From Trileptium ribeirensis (Eukaryota > Nematoda > Enoplea > Enoplida > Thoracostomopsidae), in the NCBI GenBank assembly GCA_030248225.1, contig JASANE010012243.1:31079-95078 (forward strand): DNA of 64,000 bases, given 5' to 3'. Under the pieces are notes generated by a model. The model was not told where the DNA came from and searched no databases. It saw only the letters and a list, made by a program, of their open reading frames with translations. Positions 45,391 to 57,200 of the stretch are shown one piece after another (position 1 is the stretch's first letter; every line of letters starts with the position of its first letter). The position numbers and the translations under genes were made by a program.

Positions 45391-46029
45391 ATTAAAATTT
45401 CAAACTTTTAGTTACACTTCACAAACTGTATACCAGACTTTGTCATTCACAATTACACGTACATTGTATGATGTATTAACCATTTGAGGCATAAACAGAC
45501 ATCATTGTTTAGATCATCTGCTTTTGCACCATTTGCTATTTACATTACAGTATGAATATTTTAGCAAACAGCATTTAATTTATAGTGAACACAATATTTC
45601 ATGTTATCGTTCCCACTAATTTATTCAGCATAACATGGAAATTTCGGATATTTTTGTTATCTTGGGGATCTGGATAGGATGGCAGGTCATCGCTAACACG
45701 AAACTGTAAACGAGAGAAAAGGGTTTGGCAAACGTTGTCAGCTTGCAAGTTAAGTCCAAACAATCGGGAGCTAAATACACAATTTCGGAATGAAAGTGGA
45801 ACTTGGACGTGACATCGAATAGTTATTTGGATTCATCTAATGAAAATATCTAATATAACAGGGCACCATTAAAAAAATTTTGTATAATCCTTTAATCCTC
45901 AAGATATGACGTAATGCTGTTTTGCTCAAACTAAAATATATTCCTCAAAACATTTCGCGGCGAATTTTCAAATATTTCCTGGCACGTAAGATATTAGTAC
46001 AGAAAGCTTTTATCCTTTTAACGCATGTA

Positions 46030-46211
46030 CAGTACTCGCCAAAAATGACCGTCGCATTTCGAGCGAGTCGCGAGCGAGTGGCTCGCTCGAGATTTCGCAA
46101 CTATTTAAATTAATAGAAAATTCTATTTTTAGAACAAATTTATTTCGAGCGAGTCGCGAGCGAGTGTCGAGCGAGTCGCGAGCGAGCGACAGTCATTTTT
46201 GGCGGGTACTG
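46030..46211. mobile_element. Mariner-type MITE, 182 bp, expanded
   Basis: Same family as 39679-39831, flanked by TA. It is about 29 bases longer because the GAGCGAGTCGCGAGCGAGT block is duplicated in the right half. Confidence 0.9.
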
Positions 46212-46930
46212 TAATTATTCTAGTGCAACTTAATACAATGAAACAAGTGCATTAGCTTAGTTGGTTGCGTAGCGTAAGTTTGGCTGTGTATTGTTATTCA
46301 CTCGCAATGTGAAAAGCATTAAGGATCCGAGCAACAACGTTGCCGTAGTTCACTGGTGAACAAGCGCTAACGTAAACAGTTAGTATCCGGCAACAGTTTG
46401 TTCAACGATAGTCGAAACGCAAATTAAGTCATGAAACAATCGGTTAAACCGACCAAACTAGGACCAGCGTGATCAAAAAAACGGTAGGTTATTTTAAAAT
46501 AGATGCCAAGAACACATTCATAACCGCGAAACTTACACTGTAGCCTTTTCCTAAAACGCTGAAAGGTAGCAGAAAACTCACAATAAGTACAGTTTAAAAA
46601 ATAAAGTATTTTGGGTTGCCAAGGCGTGTTTACAATATTTCGAGAGGATTAAATGAAGTGTCTTGGTCTTCTTGGCCTAAGGCAAATATAGTATGCACCA
46701 AAATAGATCACCAAAATATATTGATATAACGACAAAAACGCAAAATTTTACAGTTGGCCACGAAAGGGAGTGTTAAGGCTTTCGAATTATCCCGACGTCA
46801 CGGATAATATCCGAATATCCTTGGCCATCATTAATCACGAGTCACGACAGGCTTAAGGGCGGATCAACTTTAGAATTTCGCAGGTCAACCTCTGCCGATA
46901 CATGGTAATCCGTTCCCAGTACCAACGCCG

Positions 46931-47666
46931 TCTATCGGAGCGTTAACAGGTCAAGTGGATTACCGCAATCGTAACAAAATGATTGATTCAAACACCGTAT
47001 ATAAGGTTGCAATCACAATAGTTTAACGTATGGTCTTCATACGTCGGCTTCGATATACATTAGACTCCAAGGGTCATTCCCAGTGGTTCAGCTTCGGTAT
47101 AGTAACTCGATCGCTCTATCGGAGCGTTAACAGGTCAAGTGGATTACCGCAATCGTAACAAAATGATTGATTCAAACACCGTATATAAGGTTGCAATCAC
47201 AATAGTTTAACGTATGGTCTTCATACGTCGGCTTCGATATACATTAGACTCCAAGGGTCATTCCCAGTGGTTCAGCTTCGGTATAGTAACTCGATCGCTC
47301 TATCGGAGCGTTAACAGGTCAAGTGGATTACCGCAATCGTAACAAAATGATTGATTCAAACACCGTATATAAGGTTGCAATCACAATAGTTTAACGTATG
47401 GTCTTCATACGTCGGCTTCGATATACATTAGACTCCAAGGGTCATTCCCAGTGGTTCAGCTTCGGTATAGTAACTCGATCGCTCTATCGGAGCGTTAACA
47501 GGTCAAGTGGATTACCGCAATCGTAACAAAATGATTGATTCAAACACCGTATATAAGGTTGCAATCACAATAGTTTAACGTATGGTCTTCATACGTCGGC
47601 TTCGATATACATTAGACTCCAAGGGTCATTCCCAGTGGTTCAGCTTCGGTATAGTAACTCGATCGC
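46931..47666. repeat. 184-base tandem repeat, 4 near-identical copies
   Basis: Copies at 46931, 47115, 47299 and 47483, each starting TCTATCGGAGCGTTAACAGG and ending CTCGATCGC. By eye the copies are essentially identical. The array ends 100 bases before the gag start of a Gypsy-type element, so it probably lies in that element's 5' region. Confidence 0.97.
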
Positions 47667-47765
47667 TCTTCTCGGTAGGTATATACATATAAGTTTTCGC
47701 GTTTCGAAACCCCGTTCCGTGCTATCCCTTTTTCCCTGATTGGAGACAATTCGACGGTCGCAAGA

Positions 47766-48690
47766 ATGTCCGATACAACTCAGCTGATCAAAATGCTGCA
47801 ACATAAGTTCGAGACCCAGCAGCAACAAGTCGATACAATACAGTAGCAAAACCGAACAGACACTGCTCAAATCCGATACAGTTCCTAAAGGTCCCGCGGG
47901 AAACGTTTCAACGTTAGATATAAAGACAGGACTGTGGACCGACTAAACTGAATAGGTTTCCAAACATTTATCAGAGCCAATTCTGTTCCAAACGGCAAAG
48001 TGTACCGGGTATTCGTTACGAATCAAACTCAGGTGGTGTACAAACTTCTCAACAACTTAGCGTCGCAACAAATGCCACCAAAAGACATCAACGATCTCAC
48101 GTTGGTGGAGCTTGCGGACCACATGAAGTCACAATACGATCTTAAACAGTATGTTGTTCACGTTTTGGTTCGAGATGTCGCCTAAACATACAATACGATT
48201 CGCGAATTGGCCGCGCGAATAAGGCAGGACGTTGTCACATACCATTTCCCCTCGATTGCCGATCCACCCAACGAAATTACGCGTACGACGTTGATGTGTT
48301 CGGTTGCCAACGAAGCTGTGCTGAACGCGCAGTTCAAGGTTAAAGTCAACGATTTCACATTCATCAAAACAATCGAGACCGCGCCCGATACCGAGGATGC
48401 CGCGACGGTCGCGAAAGAAACGTGTATGAGGCAAACAAGCCAAGAACAATCCATAAGTTTATCAACCACAACTTGGTGCAATATAAAGGCAAGCCAAAGT
48501 TTCCAGCGGGTAACAGGGGGCATCGTTAAAGGAAGTTTTAAATCCCAAAGAATACGTAACGCCGGGCGAGCCATACGGGCAATGAATGTCGCCACAAGTC
48601 TTCGATTTGCAATTAGGCAACAAAAATATCGAGTCGGTATGTCTGCAGAAAAACAACTCCCGCTCAAACGGTAAAACAAATCAGGGAGAC
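47766..48690 (+). pseudogene. Ty3/Gypsy gag remnant
   Basis: An ATG at 47766 opens with SDTTQLIKMLQHKFETQQQQ and soon hits a stop. Further on, VELADHMKSQYDLKQ and NEAVLNAQFKVKVNDFTF with ETAPDTEDAATVAKET are typical of Gypsy gag proteins of animals. A decayed zinc-knuckle region follows at about 48560-48680. Several stops and frame changes make it non-functional. Confidence 0.85.
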
Positions 48691-49159
48691 TACAAGAGAC
48701 AATATAAAAAAATTCGAGATCGATACCGGTTATGAAATTTCTGCTGCCGCGTTTAACATCATCAAGCGGTCGACACGCGGGTGCAACGCGAACTCAGATA
48801 CCGGCTTCGGGAGCATTCGAAATGGACGCTTCCATTTCAAATCCACGTTCTCCACGACGGATCAAGGTCATTGTCTCTAATATTGTCGTGCTTAATTTGA
48901 TCAGTCGAAGCGGTATCATTTAATTGGACATCGATATTCACTTTCTTGTGGTTCAAGGCAACGATCAAGGATGCATAAACCATATAGGGGAATTTCCTGA
49001 CCTGTTCAAGCCAGAGTTAGGATAACTCAAAAACTTCGAGCTGGAAGTCCAGTTCAAACCGGGTGCAACGCCAATGTTTTGCCGTGCCCAGGTCCTCCCA
49101 TTCGAAATTCAGGAAGGCTTTGCTTAATCGTATGACGCCGCGATCATTCGACATGTCTG

Positions 49160-49640
49160 AAAGCCGACACGAAAGCCGATTCGCAAAGAATTACTTCCAG
49201 GTCGAAACCCCAGCGACGTGTATGCGGCATCTACTCTGTAACAATCAAGCCTCAATTAAAGACACATCGTCAACCGATTCCACTTCCCAGGAGCCTGATA
49301 CAGAACCTGGGCGGAGTCAGTGGATTCACCAAAATTGATCTCGCCGACGCATACAATCAGAATCCGCTCGCGCCAGAAAGTCAACAGCGGATCGTGCTGA
49401 GCACCCACAGAGGGTACTTCCAAAAAATTAAGGAAATGACAGATGACTGGCGATCTGAAAGGATAGCACTTTACCTGGTCGACATACTCGTGAGTCAACC
49501 GACACTCTGACGAACACGATAAAAATCTTCGAGCGCTGCTACAGCGTCTCACCAAAAAAGGTCTCCGATCCTGGAGAGAAAAGTGAAAGTTCGCACAATA
49601 GACTGTAGAATACATTCGGCATTGCCTATCTTCGAAAGGT
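49160..49640 (+). pseudogene. Gypsy reverse transcriptase remnant
   Basis: Contains IKPQLKTHRQPIPLPRS, then GFTKIDLADAYNQNPLAPES and VLSTHRGYF, the start of the Gypsy reverse transcriptase core (F.KIDL..AY). The catalytic YVDD-type segment is degraded and the frame breaks. Protease and the gag-pol link (48700-49150) are heavily decayed. Confidence 0.88.
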
Positions 49641-49750
49641 ACAAAAAGGGAGCCACAGTCAACGCGGTAATGAAAATACCAGTTTCAGCCCCGTGAAAGC
49701 GACTCCATGTGATGGCCGTTAATTGTTTGGCACGATGGGATTTGTCAGTA

Positions 49751-51284
49751 GTGTCATTTCACGCTACGATGTCCTTATGGTCGGGGTGGGGGTAAAAGTG
49801 GATATTTTGGTCTGTAGCACAGAAACGGGCAGGGAACTGCAAAAAGGTTATTTACGCTAGGAAGCCTTATAACTTAGCCAAACATCAAAAATTTTTTAGT
49901 CTCACCCCCACAAAAAGGGGATGGACATCCATATAAGTCCCGAATTGACAAAAACCGTAATGACTAATTTTACGACCTGTTTTTTCCGCTTAATAATGTG
50001 GCTCGCATGTTGAAAATTATGGCCTTAATTCTTTTTTGTGCAGAATTAGTCAGGTCTACACTACGTTTTTAGTTACACAAATTTCAAATCTACACAAATC
50101 CTGGAGAATGAGAGCGGCCGACTTGGAATGAACCCCATTTTTACCCCCACCCCTGACCAAATTCTTTTTTGGTCATTACTTGTTACTTATGCACGGTACA
50201 TAAACGTTATTCATAGATCATACCTATCCCCTGGGTACCTTTTGAAAAAATATTAACCCAGGGACTTCCTGTTACTTACCCCGGCACCAGGGTAAAAGAT
50301 CGATTTTAGCACATTTGATTACCCCCAAACATTGCTAGTTTGGGTATGGTGGAGTGAGTATAACTAGATTAATTTGTCTGCTATGTTTCATTCCCATGAG
50401 GAAGAGAATGGTCAAACGATATGAGCTCTATCTCATGGCAGACCTGTTGATATCAGGCTTTTACCCCCGCCCCCAACCCCGAGCACCACCAAAATTTCGA
50501 ACAATCGGCCATATGATGGCATTTCCATGAAATTGCGCGCGTTCAGTTCAGATTACATTGTGGCACTGCATTTCGGCCACATATGACACAAAATTTAATT
50601 TTGAATTTTAACCCCGACAACGTTACCAGGCATGTACACAGGCGATTGGTATGCATGTGCCATATTATTTTTGGATGAAATAATGTAGAGTGGATGAAGT
50701 TAAAAAGACAGCTGAGTGTTGCTTTTAGAATTTTTGAGTGGTTTTGAACTTAAATAAAAAATTTACCCCCCCCCCGACCACCAGTTACTTCTGGCATTCG
50801 AACATGTCTGGCAAAGGAAATATTGTAATTTTTCCGCTTGGCTAAACTATCGATACAAAGAGCTACCGTTTATGGCCGCTTCGTTTCCATTTAGTAACAG
50901 CTATAAATCGGCACCCCCGTATTTTAGAAGTGATAAGTTTTACCCAAGAATAGGCATAATAAGCTTTATTTTGGACATAGAAAGCTCGGCCAAGCCTCAT
51001 TTTGACCGCGCCGATAGGCTGCACGAGATATATAATTACAAAATGGAGGCTAGATTCAACCTGAGGAATGCCGGAAGCCATTTTACGTCTGATAGGCTGG
51101 CCATCAGGGGTGGTAATTGGGAAGCTATAGCATCAGAACGGATAAAAAATTTAATATAACGACCTCAAATTCGGAATCCTTGACCTTTTTAGTCATAGGG
51201 AGCAAAAATGAAGATAATCGGAGCCGAAAAAGTTATTAGTCATTTTTTTCTGGGACAAAAGGATATCGTAGCGTGAAATGACCC
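49751..51284. mobile_element. 1534-bp TIR element, copy X2
   Basis: GTGTCATTTCACGCTACGATGTCC at the left and GGATATCGTAGCGTGAAATGACCC at the right are inverted. AGTA flanks both sides (49747-49750, 51285-51288). Length and end sequence match X1 (1532 bp) although the interior is diverged. C-tracts recur inside: about 49903, 50143, 50276, 50461 and 50764 (CCCCCCCCCCGACCACC). A plus-strand frame at 50872-51159 (95 codons, FRSDKFYPRIGIISFILDIE) is unrecognised. Inserted into the Gypsy pol gene. Confidence 0.85.
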
Positions 51285-51289
51285 AGTAA

Positions 51290-52705
51290 AATTACATTAT
51301 CGAATACCGCAAGACGTCTCAACGTCAAAATGCTGACGCTCTAAATCGTCTTCTGGTAATGCTCGAGAAACATTTCGACGAAAGCTTGTGTACGCGAGAA
51401 ACACTTGAGTACAATAAATACAATTAGCCTGCAGACCTAGCCGGCTCTGGTGGTCAAGTCTGACCCCAACTTCCGGTGAGACAAATATTTTATGTACCGT
51501 TATATTGTATACATATATTATTATATAAATATAAGGAATTATTTATGTATATTATGTATATAATTTAAATATAATGTCGTTTTGTATTACAGCATTCTAC
51601 GACAGAGATGGGCAAGAATACCAGGATTCGAAGAAGTTGCGCCTTACATACACTGGTCGGAAATAAAAATTTCTCGGGGTCAAAATCAAAAATGTAACGG
51701 GTCAAACTTGCGGTGGTGGGTAGGAGGTGGCTAATAGGGGTCAGCGGCTGGGCATGAGGAGTATGTGCCCATTCCACCATATCGGAACAAAAATATCCAG
51801 CCATTTCTCGGGAGATAAAACACACCATAGAAGGTTGGCCATCTGGTGATCCGAGCACTACGAAGAATTACGTACACTCCAAATGTTACAGGAGTTCTTA
51901 TCAGTCAGTGATAAAAATAGATGTCTCTTTATAGAATTTAGATCGTCATTCCGCCAACACTGCGATCTCCTGTATTAGGATTGTTTCACATTGACGGTGT
52001 TCAGCTAATGAAGCAATCGACCTGGTGACGATACCAGTATTGTACAGTTGAGTCACAAATGCGAAACGTGCGCGGAACACCGAAATACTCCTCCACGGTA
52101 CGGGTTGATCCATGGATTTTCCTCCAAAATCCGTGGAGTCGGCTCCATATCGACACACATTCAATTTCCTTAAGTCAATTGGGTCATCGTTCTCGATGTT
52201 TTTTCTCAATATCCATGTATCCACACGACTACAACACGAACGTTCACAGAACTGCTATAGCGATCATTTGCTCATATTGAATACACATACTCCATGGTGG
52301 CCGACAAGGCGTCTACGTTTACATCTGCTAAATCATAACCATGGTGTCGTGCTAGGAGTACTACTCACCTCAGGGGTGCTCCCTATCTTCCAGCAACAAA
52401 CGGAGCCGTGGAACGCATGGTTCCAACGTTCAAAAATGCACTACGGAAATAAGCTCTTGGACACAGTTCAGCTGTACAAGAATTTTTGATGCATTACCGG
52501 CGGACACCGCTTAGTTCAGAATATTCTCGTAATGCGCTACTAAGAAAGAGACAATTCTGCACAAAGATCGACACGCTCATTCCGAGTTCAGCTTATATTG
52601 TTCAAGGCCGCAAAACATTTGTTCCAGCGACATCATGGATTCAAGCGAAACGTGCCAGCACAATAATTACTGTTTCTCAGTGGTTTCCCTTTCACTATAC
52701 GTAAT
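51290..52705 (+). pseudogene. Gypsy RNase H end and integrase remnant
   Basis: 51297-51360 has the linker motif (IEYRKTSQRQNADALNRLL) that precedes integrase in Gypsy pol. 51580-52460 is a decayed integrase core. The C-terminal part is clear: TNGAVERMVPTFKNALRK near 52395-52450 and FLMHYRRTPLSSEYSRNALL near 52480-52540. Stops and frameshifts throughout. No matching 3' LTR was identified; the element seems to end by about 53100. Confidence 0.85.
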
Positions 52706-53109
52706 ACTGTGAGCCGCGCCGCGACTGTGATACCGCAAAGGTGGATTCCTGCCGTGGTAACAAAGTGTTCGCAGCACGCAGTGTCAACGTTAAGGGTTTT
52801 CTGTGTGGCACAGTTTGGTATCGGCATATTAATCAACGTCGGATGGTTCGGTGAAAGGTGCTCAGCCGATTGCTCCAGTTGTGATTAATTCCGGTGTTCA
52901 CTGAGCGACCAACGGGACAGGACAGTAGTGCGGGGAAATTCTCAACATCGAGTTAATTCAAAATACGGGCCCGACAAACTTAAAAAACCACAGCGAAATA
53001 GAAAACCGGTTTCCAGGTTCACTGCAGCGCAGTAATCGGTGAGGTTCTCAAATTTTGGCGGGAAGGTGTCGCGACGCGTGCTCAAGAGCTAACACTGGAA
53101 AACATAAAT

Positions 53110-54060
53110 AATAATTTTTAATATTAGCATGAGCTGTCTAACTTGGGAGTCAGTGGGTGACATTTTCAACCCCTGGCAAAGATTTAGGCTCTGCTCATGC
53201 CCCTTGGCCAAATCTTTAGAGAATGGAAAGCCCAGTTAGCTATTTAACACACCAATGTTGAAATTTAGCCTTTGGCCTTCGGCAAAACGCTTTCCCATAA
53301 AATTTCCTAATTTTGTGAGAAAAAGTAAAAATTAATGGCCAATGAGACAACACAAATCTCGCAAAACCAGAAAATCTTTGGCTGATAGTCACTGGATACC
53401 TGAAAGCGAATTTTCTGTTCTGGCCTAAGTATTTCCAGGGCATGGACCGGTTGCAGCTATTATTACTAGGCATGTGTAACATATCCATGCGCTTCACGTG
53501 TTACACATGCTTTAAAAATATTCATCAAAAAAGTATCAGTCTTGTCATTTATATTCCTGAGATTTCTTGCGAGCAATATTACGGAAATGCAAAGTTGGCA
53601 GAGACATGGTTATGTACTTTCAATAATATATAAATTAAATTTCAATTCCTGCAAAGGAACACAGACTGAGTTTGAAAATATTAGCAAGCTAGTAATCAAT
53701 CTACCTTTCACGCCTGAATGAATGTACATTTCGAGCATCGATGAACAGCTATTAATTGGTCAACCTCGAGGTACTGATCTTGAACGCACTGACTAGCTAT
53801 TGAACTGTCGCTGAGCTATTTCTCAAATTCTTAAGGTTCCTTGCAAAACAAGCGAATAATAACACTTGCACAGCAGTACAGAATTCGCCGAAATTAGTTA
53901 GTACAATTCTTTTAGTCACGCGTAATTAGATGTTGTCAACATCTACAGGAGTTAAAGTTAAAGGGTTAAACCTAGCAGAAAATATCAGCTTCTACGATAC
54001 GTTGAAATTCTGGAAACTACATAAGTAACTGTACATGAATAAAAAAGCTGTGCACAAAAT
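53110..54060. other. No recognised gene
   Basis: 53150-53450 repeats phrases such as TTGGCCAAATCTTTAGAGAA and AAATCTTTGGCTGA in both orientations, suggesting a small inverted repeat element. 53450-54060 is AT-rich. Might hold the last exons of the PSME3IP1 homologue, which I did not find. Confidence 0.4.
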
Positions 54061-54068
54061 AAACACAC

Positions 54069-54248
54069 TTCTTTCTTTTAACGGCGAATCCGAGTAATTT
54101 TGCTTGTTTGGAAACTTTCGGCTGTGATAATATTGGCTTTTGATACGGATCACGTTCAGCGTGGGTTACCGTTTTCTCAGCTCGATTAGGCCGACATTTG
54201 CCGGAAACAGCGTCAACAATGTCCGATTTAGCAACATGAAATACGTAA
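54069..54248 (-). CDS. PSME3IP1: PSME3IP1 exon, KQAKLLGFAVKRK
   Basis: About 180 bases. The only acceptor after a pyrimidine-rich tract is TTTACTAG, giving a phase-2 start; the donor is probably AGAA|GTGTGT. The 3' half encodes KPILSQPKVSKQAKLLGFAV, close to [20 protein letters not shown] of human FAM192A. The 5' half (YVFHVAKSDIVDAVSG) has no clear match, so the left boundary is uncertain. Confidence 0.7.
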
Positions 54249-57200
54249 CTAGTAAATAGCACAATGAGTGGAACGGAAAAGAGGGATGCTATTATAGGCA
54301 CATAATGTGGCGAAATTACATTAATCAGTATTGATGTTAATTTACATAGAGTTGCATCGCGGAAAACATTTTTACGCACTCAGGACTTCTAAATCATCGT
54401 TACACCATGCAGATACGCAAATTTAAAAAGGTTATGTCAAAGGCATAAAGAGGCAAATTGACAACTGCTTCCAGTAAATTTCAAATCGCATGACAACAAT
54501 CTTTTTCAACTGACCAAATACTCACGTACAGTACCCACCAAAAATAACTGTCGCTCGCTCGAAATAAATTGATTCTAAAAATAGAATTAGCTATTGATTT
54601 AAATAGATTCGAAATCTCGAGCGAGCCATTCGCCCGAGACTCGCTCGCTCGAAATGCGACGGCCATTTTTGGCGCGTACTGTACTTTCGAAATTATACCT
54701 TGTACAACTTTGACGAAAAATTACAATCTAGTATCTGTTTTTCATGTTGGAGCCACCAAAATTGTGAAAAAGACACATATACCGCAAACACATTTATTGC
54801 CTTCTTTCATATTATTCAGCAACCATGAAAATTATGAAAGCATTCTATCATATAGGTACAAAGAAAAATAAATTTTGAAGAAGTTTTGGCGATTTTGCTT
54901 ACATAGTTACGTTTTTAGATTGTTAAAGCGTTCATATACCGTTGTGGATCCAAAACAATCAACTCAATTGCATAAAGAAATATACTGACACTAAGTTTAA
55001 TACGAAATGGATTCATCTTCTTTTGATGGAGTTAATTATGGGCGCAACAAAGGACACTGACGTTTCATGTACACATAGCAAGTACACAGGTATAATGTAA
55101 AATATCCAATATTCAGTGCTGGCTTCCATATTTATGAAGATGGAAAAACAAAACCCCCATAGTCCTCCTCAAAAAAGTAAAAAAATAACTTTTAAACCGC
55201 ACCCAATTCAAAGGGAATTGATCAGGCAGAAAATGATGATAATGACTTTATCCGAATGAGAAGCATTTATCTCAAAATGTTAGGGACTCAAAATGACAGT
55301 GTTTAACAGGTATCACTTCGGAATCATAGTTGGCAGGATAGAAAGACTTATTGCTTCTCAAGGCGTAAACTGAAATTCTATTCACTCTGTTTGAAAAACG
55401 CATGTCATGTTTAACCTGCCTATTTTTACTTGTAAAATTTAATAAACTATGATTCAGGCGCTTATGAAAATAGTTAAATGGAGTACGCCGAATCGCATAA
55501 AATCGTTCATGACTATGAAACCGTGAAAACTAGTCGATGTTGTACGCCGTTATGGTCAATTAAAATAAAATTATTGACCAAAAGCATTGTTTCATATTTT
55601 TATGCGTTATATATACACACATTATCTGTAAATCGAACTCAAGGTTTTTGGGTTCACAGGTGGGTCTAGACCCAAATATTTTTACGTGGACCCAAAAAAT
55701 TTTTGCTGGACCGAGGGCAGTGTCGGATTAGGAGACATTGGGTGTGCTAACAAAGCTTATTAGGTTTGCGTTTGCTTTGGATCATACGTAATAAGAAACC
55801 TCTTCATAACATAAATATTAACGTACGTAATAACCAGATTAATACAGTCTAAAAAGATATACAAAATATAGTTAGCGTGCTGGAACTCCACACGCCACAG
55901 ATGCTGTACACCTGACAAAGGCGTACATGAATTAAGTCCAATCTATTGCAGTTGGAGGTAGTGTAAACTTTGTATCGCTATGTAATTACGTTTCTTTATT
56001 GTGTAAAAATTCGTGAAATTCTCGGGCCAAAAATTTTCAACATGTACCCAGCGTGAATTTTGAGAAAAAATACCTGTGGACTACAAATCTGTCAACTTAT
56101 AATCAAATTTAATTCTGTACCAACTTTTTTTGCTCACATGTAATCTACTAAATAAAAGATGGATTTACAATATATAGCAGACAGCATACGACTTGTAGTC
56201 AATCACATTCATTACTATCGAAACACCAAAATCCGACAATTACATTCAACATACTGAAAACCTAGACATATAAGCACTCTAGATGCAGTTTACACCTTAA
56301 ATCTCCTTTGGGTTTTGAGCTAGAAGCTGTTCAGCTCCTAAATAGGTGGAACAGGAAATACCTGGTGAAATTTCCCTCTGGAAAAAACTTGTCCCTTTCA
56401 GGGAAAGTGGGGGTGTTGTAGTTGTATTTTATCGCGTTTTTCATACATTTACAACAAATATATCATTTACTTACAGAAAATGCGTATTTCGGAAGGCCGC
56501 ATTTCGTTCTACCTATACTTTTCCATAAATAATCAGTTGTAGTAGTATTGAGTTTTATTATAACTATTTTTGTTCGGACTATCCATTGTTGTGTCACATC
56601 CAAATACCTTAGGGGTGGTGCAAGCGCTGTTGACCTGCTAGGAAGTCAAAATTTACCTGCTCCACGACCTCACGGGAACCACTGAAATCCTGCTGGGAGC
56701 TCAAAAATCTTGCCCATGTTTGAAGAGACATCTAAACAGTACGGCCAAACGACTGACAGACTATACATTTGAAATCGGGTGTATCAATCATAAACATTGA
56801 AAACCACAGACAAGGCATGATATTCGTGCTGGGCTCTACAAAGTCAACCCCTCGAATACAGAAAACCGAAAAATATTTCTTAAGAAATTCAAGCTCATTT
56901 CTGATGTCACACATAGCCAAACTAGTCGGTAGCGGAACGACATTTGTGAGCGGAGCTTGGGCTGTGGCATTACGAATGTACTCAATTTGATGTTCTTGTA
57001 ACTACATTGCATAGGCCATAGGGCTTTATCATTGTAAAAATATTATATTTGAATTCTTCTACCCAAAAACCCTATAATGGTTTGATCGAAACGATTCTAT
57101 TTCAATAATAACACAAATATTGCAAAATTCTCTATTTTAGCTGCATAAGCTTAACTAATTAGCTAATTACTAATTAACCACTCAAAATTTTTTAATCCCA

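Noticed and set aside
45031..47666. CRISPR array
   Set aside because: The 72- and 184-base repeats are contiguous tandem copies without unique spacers, in a eukaryotic context.
48182..48679. Minus-strand frame of 165 codons
   Set aside because: Antisense of the Gypsy gag remnant, which has clear family similarity on the plus strand.
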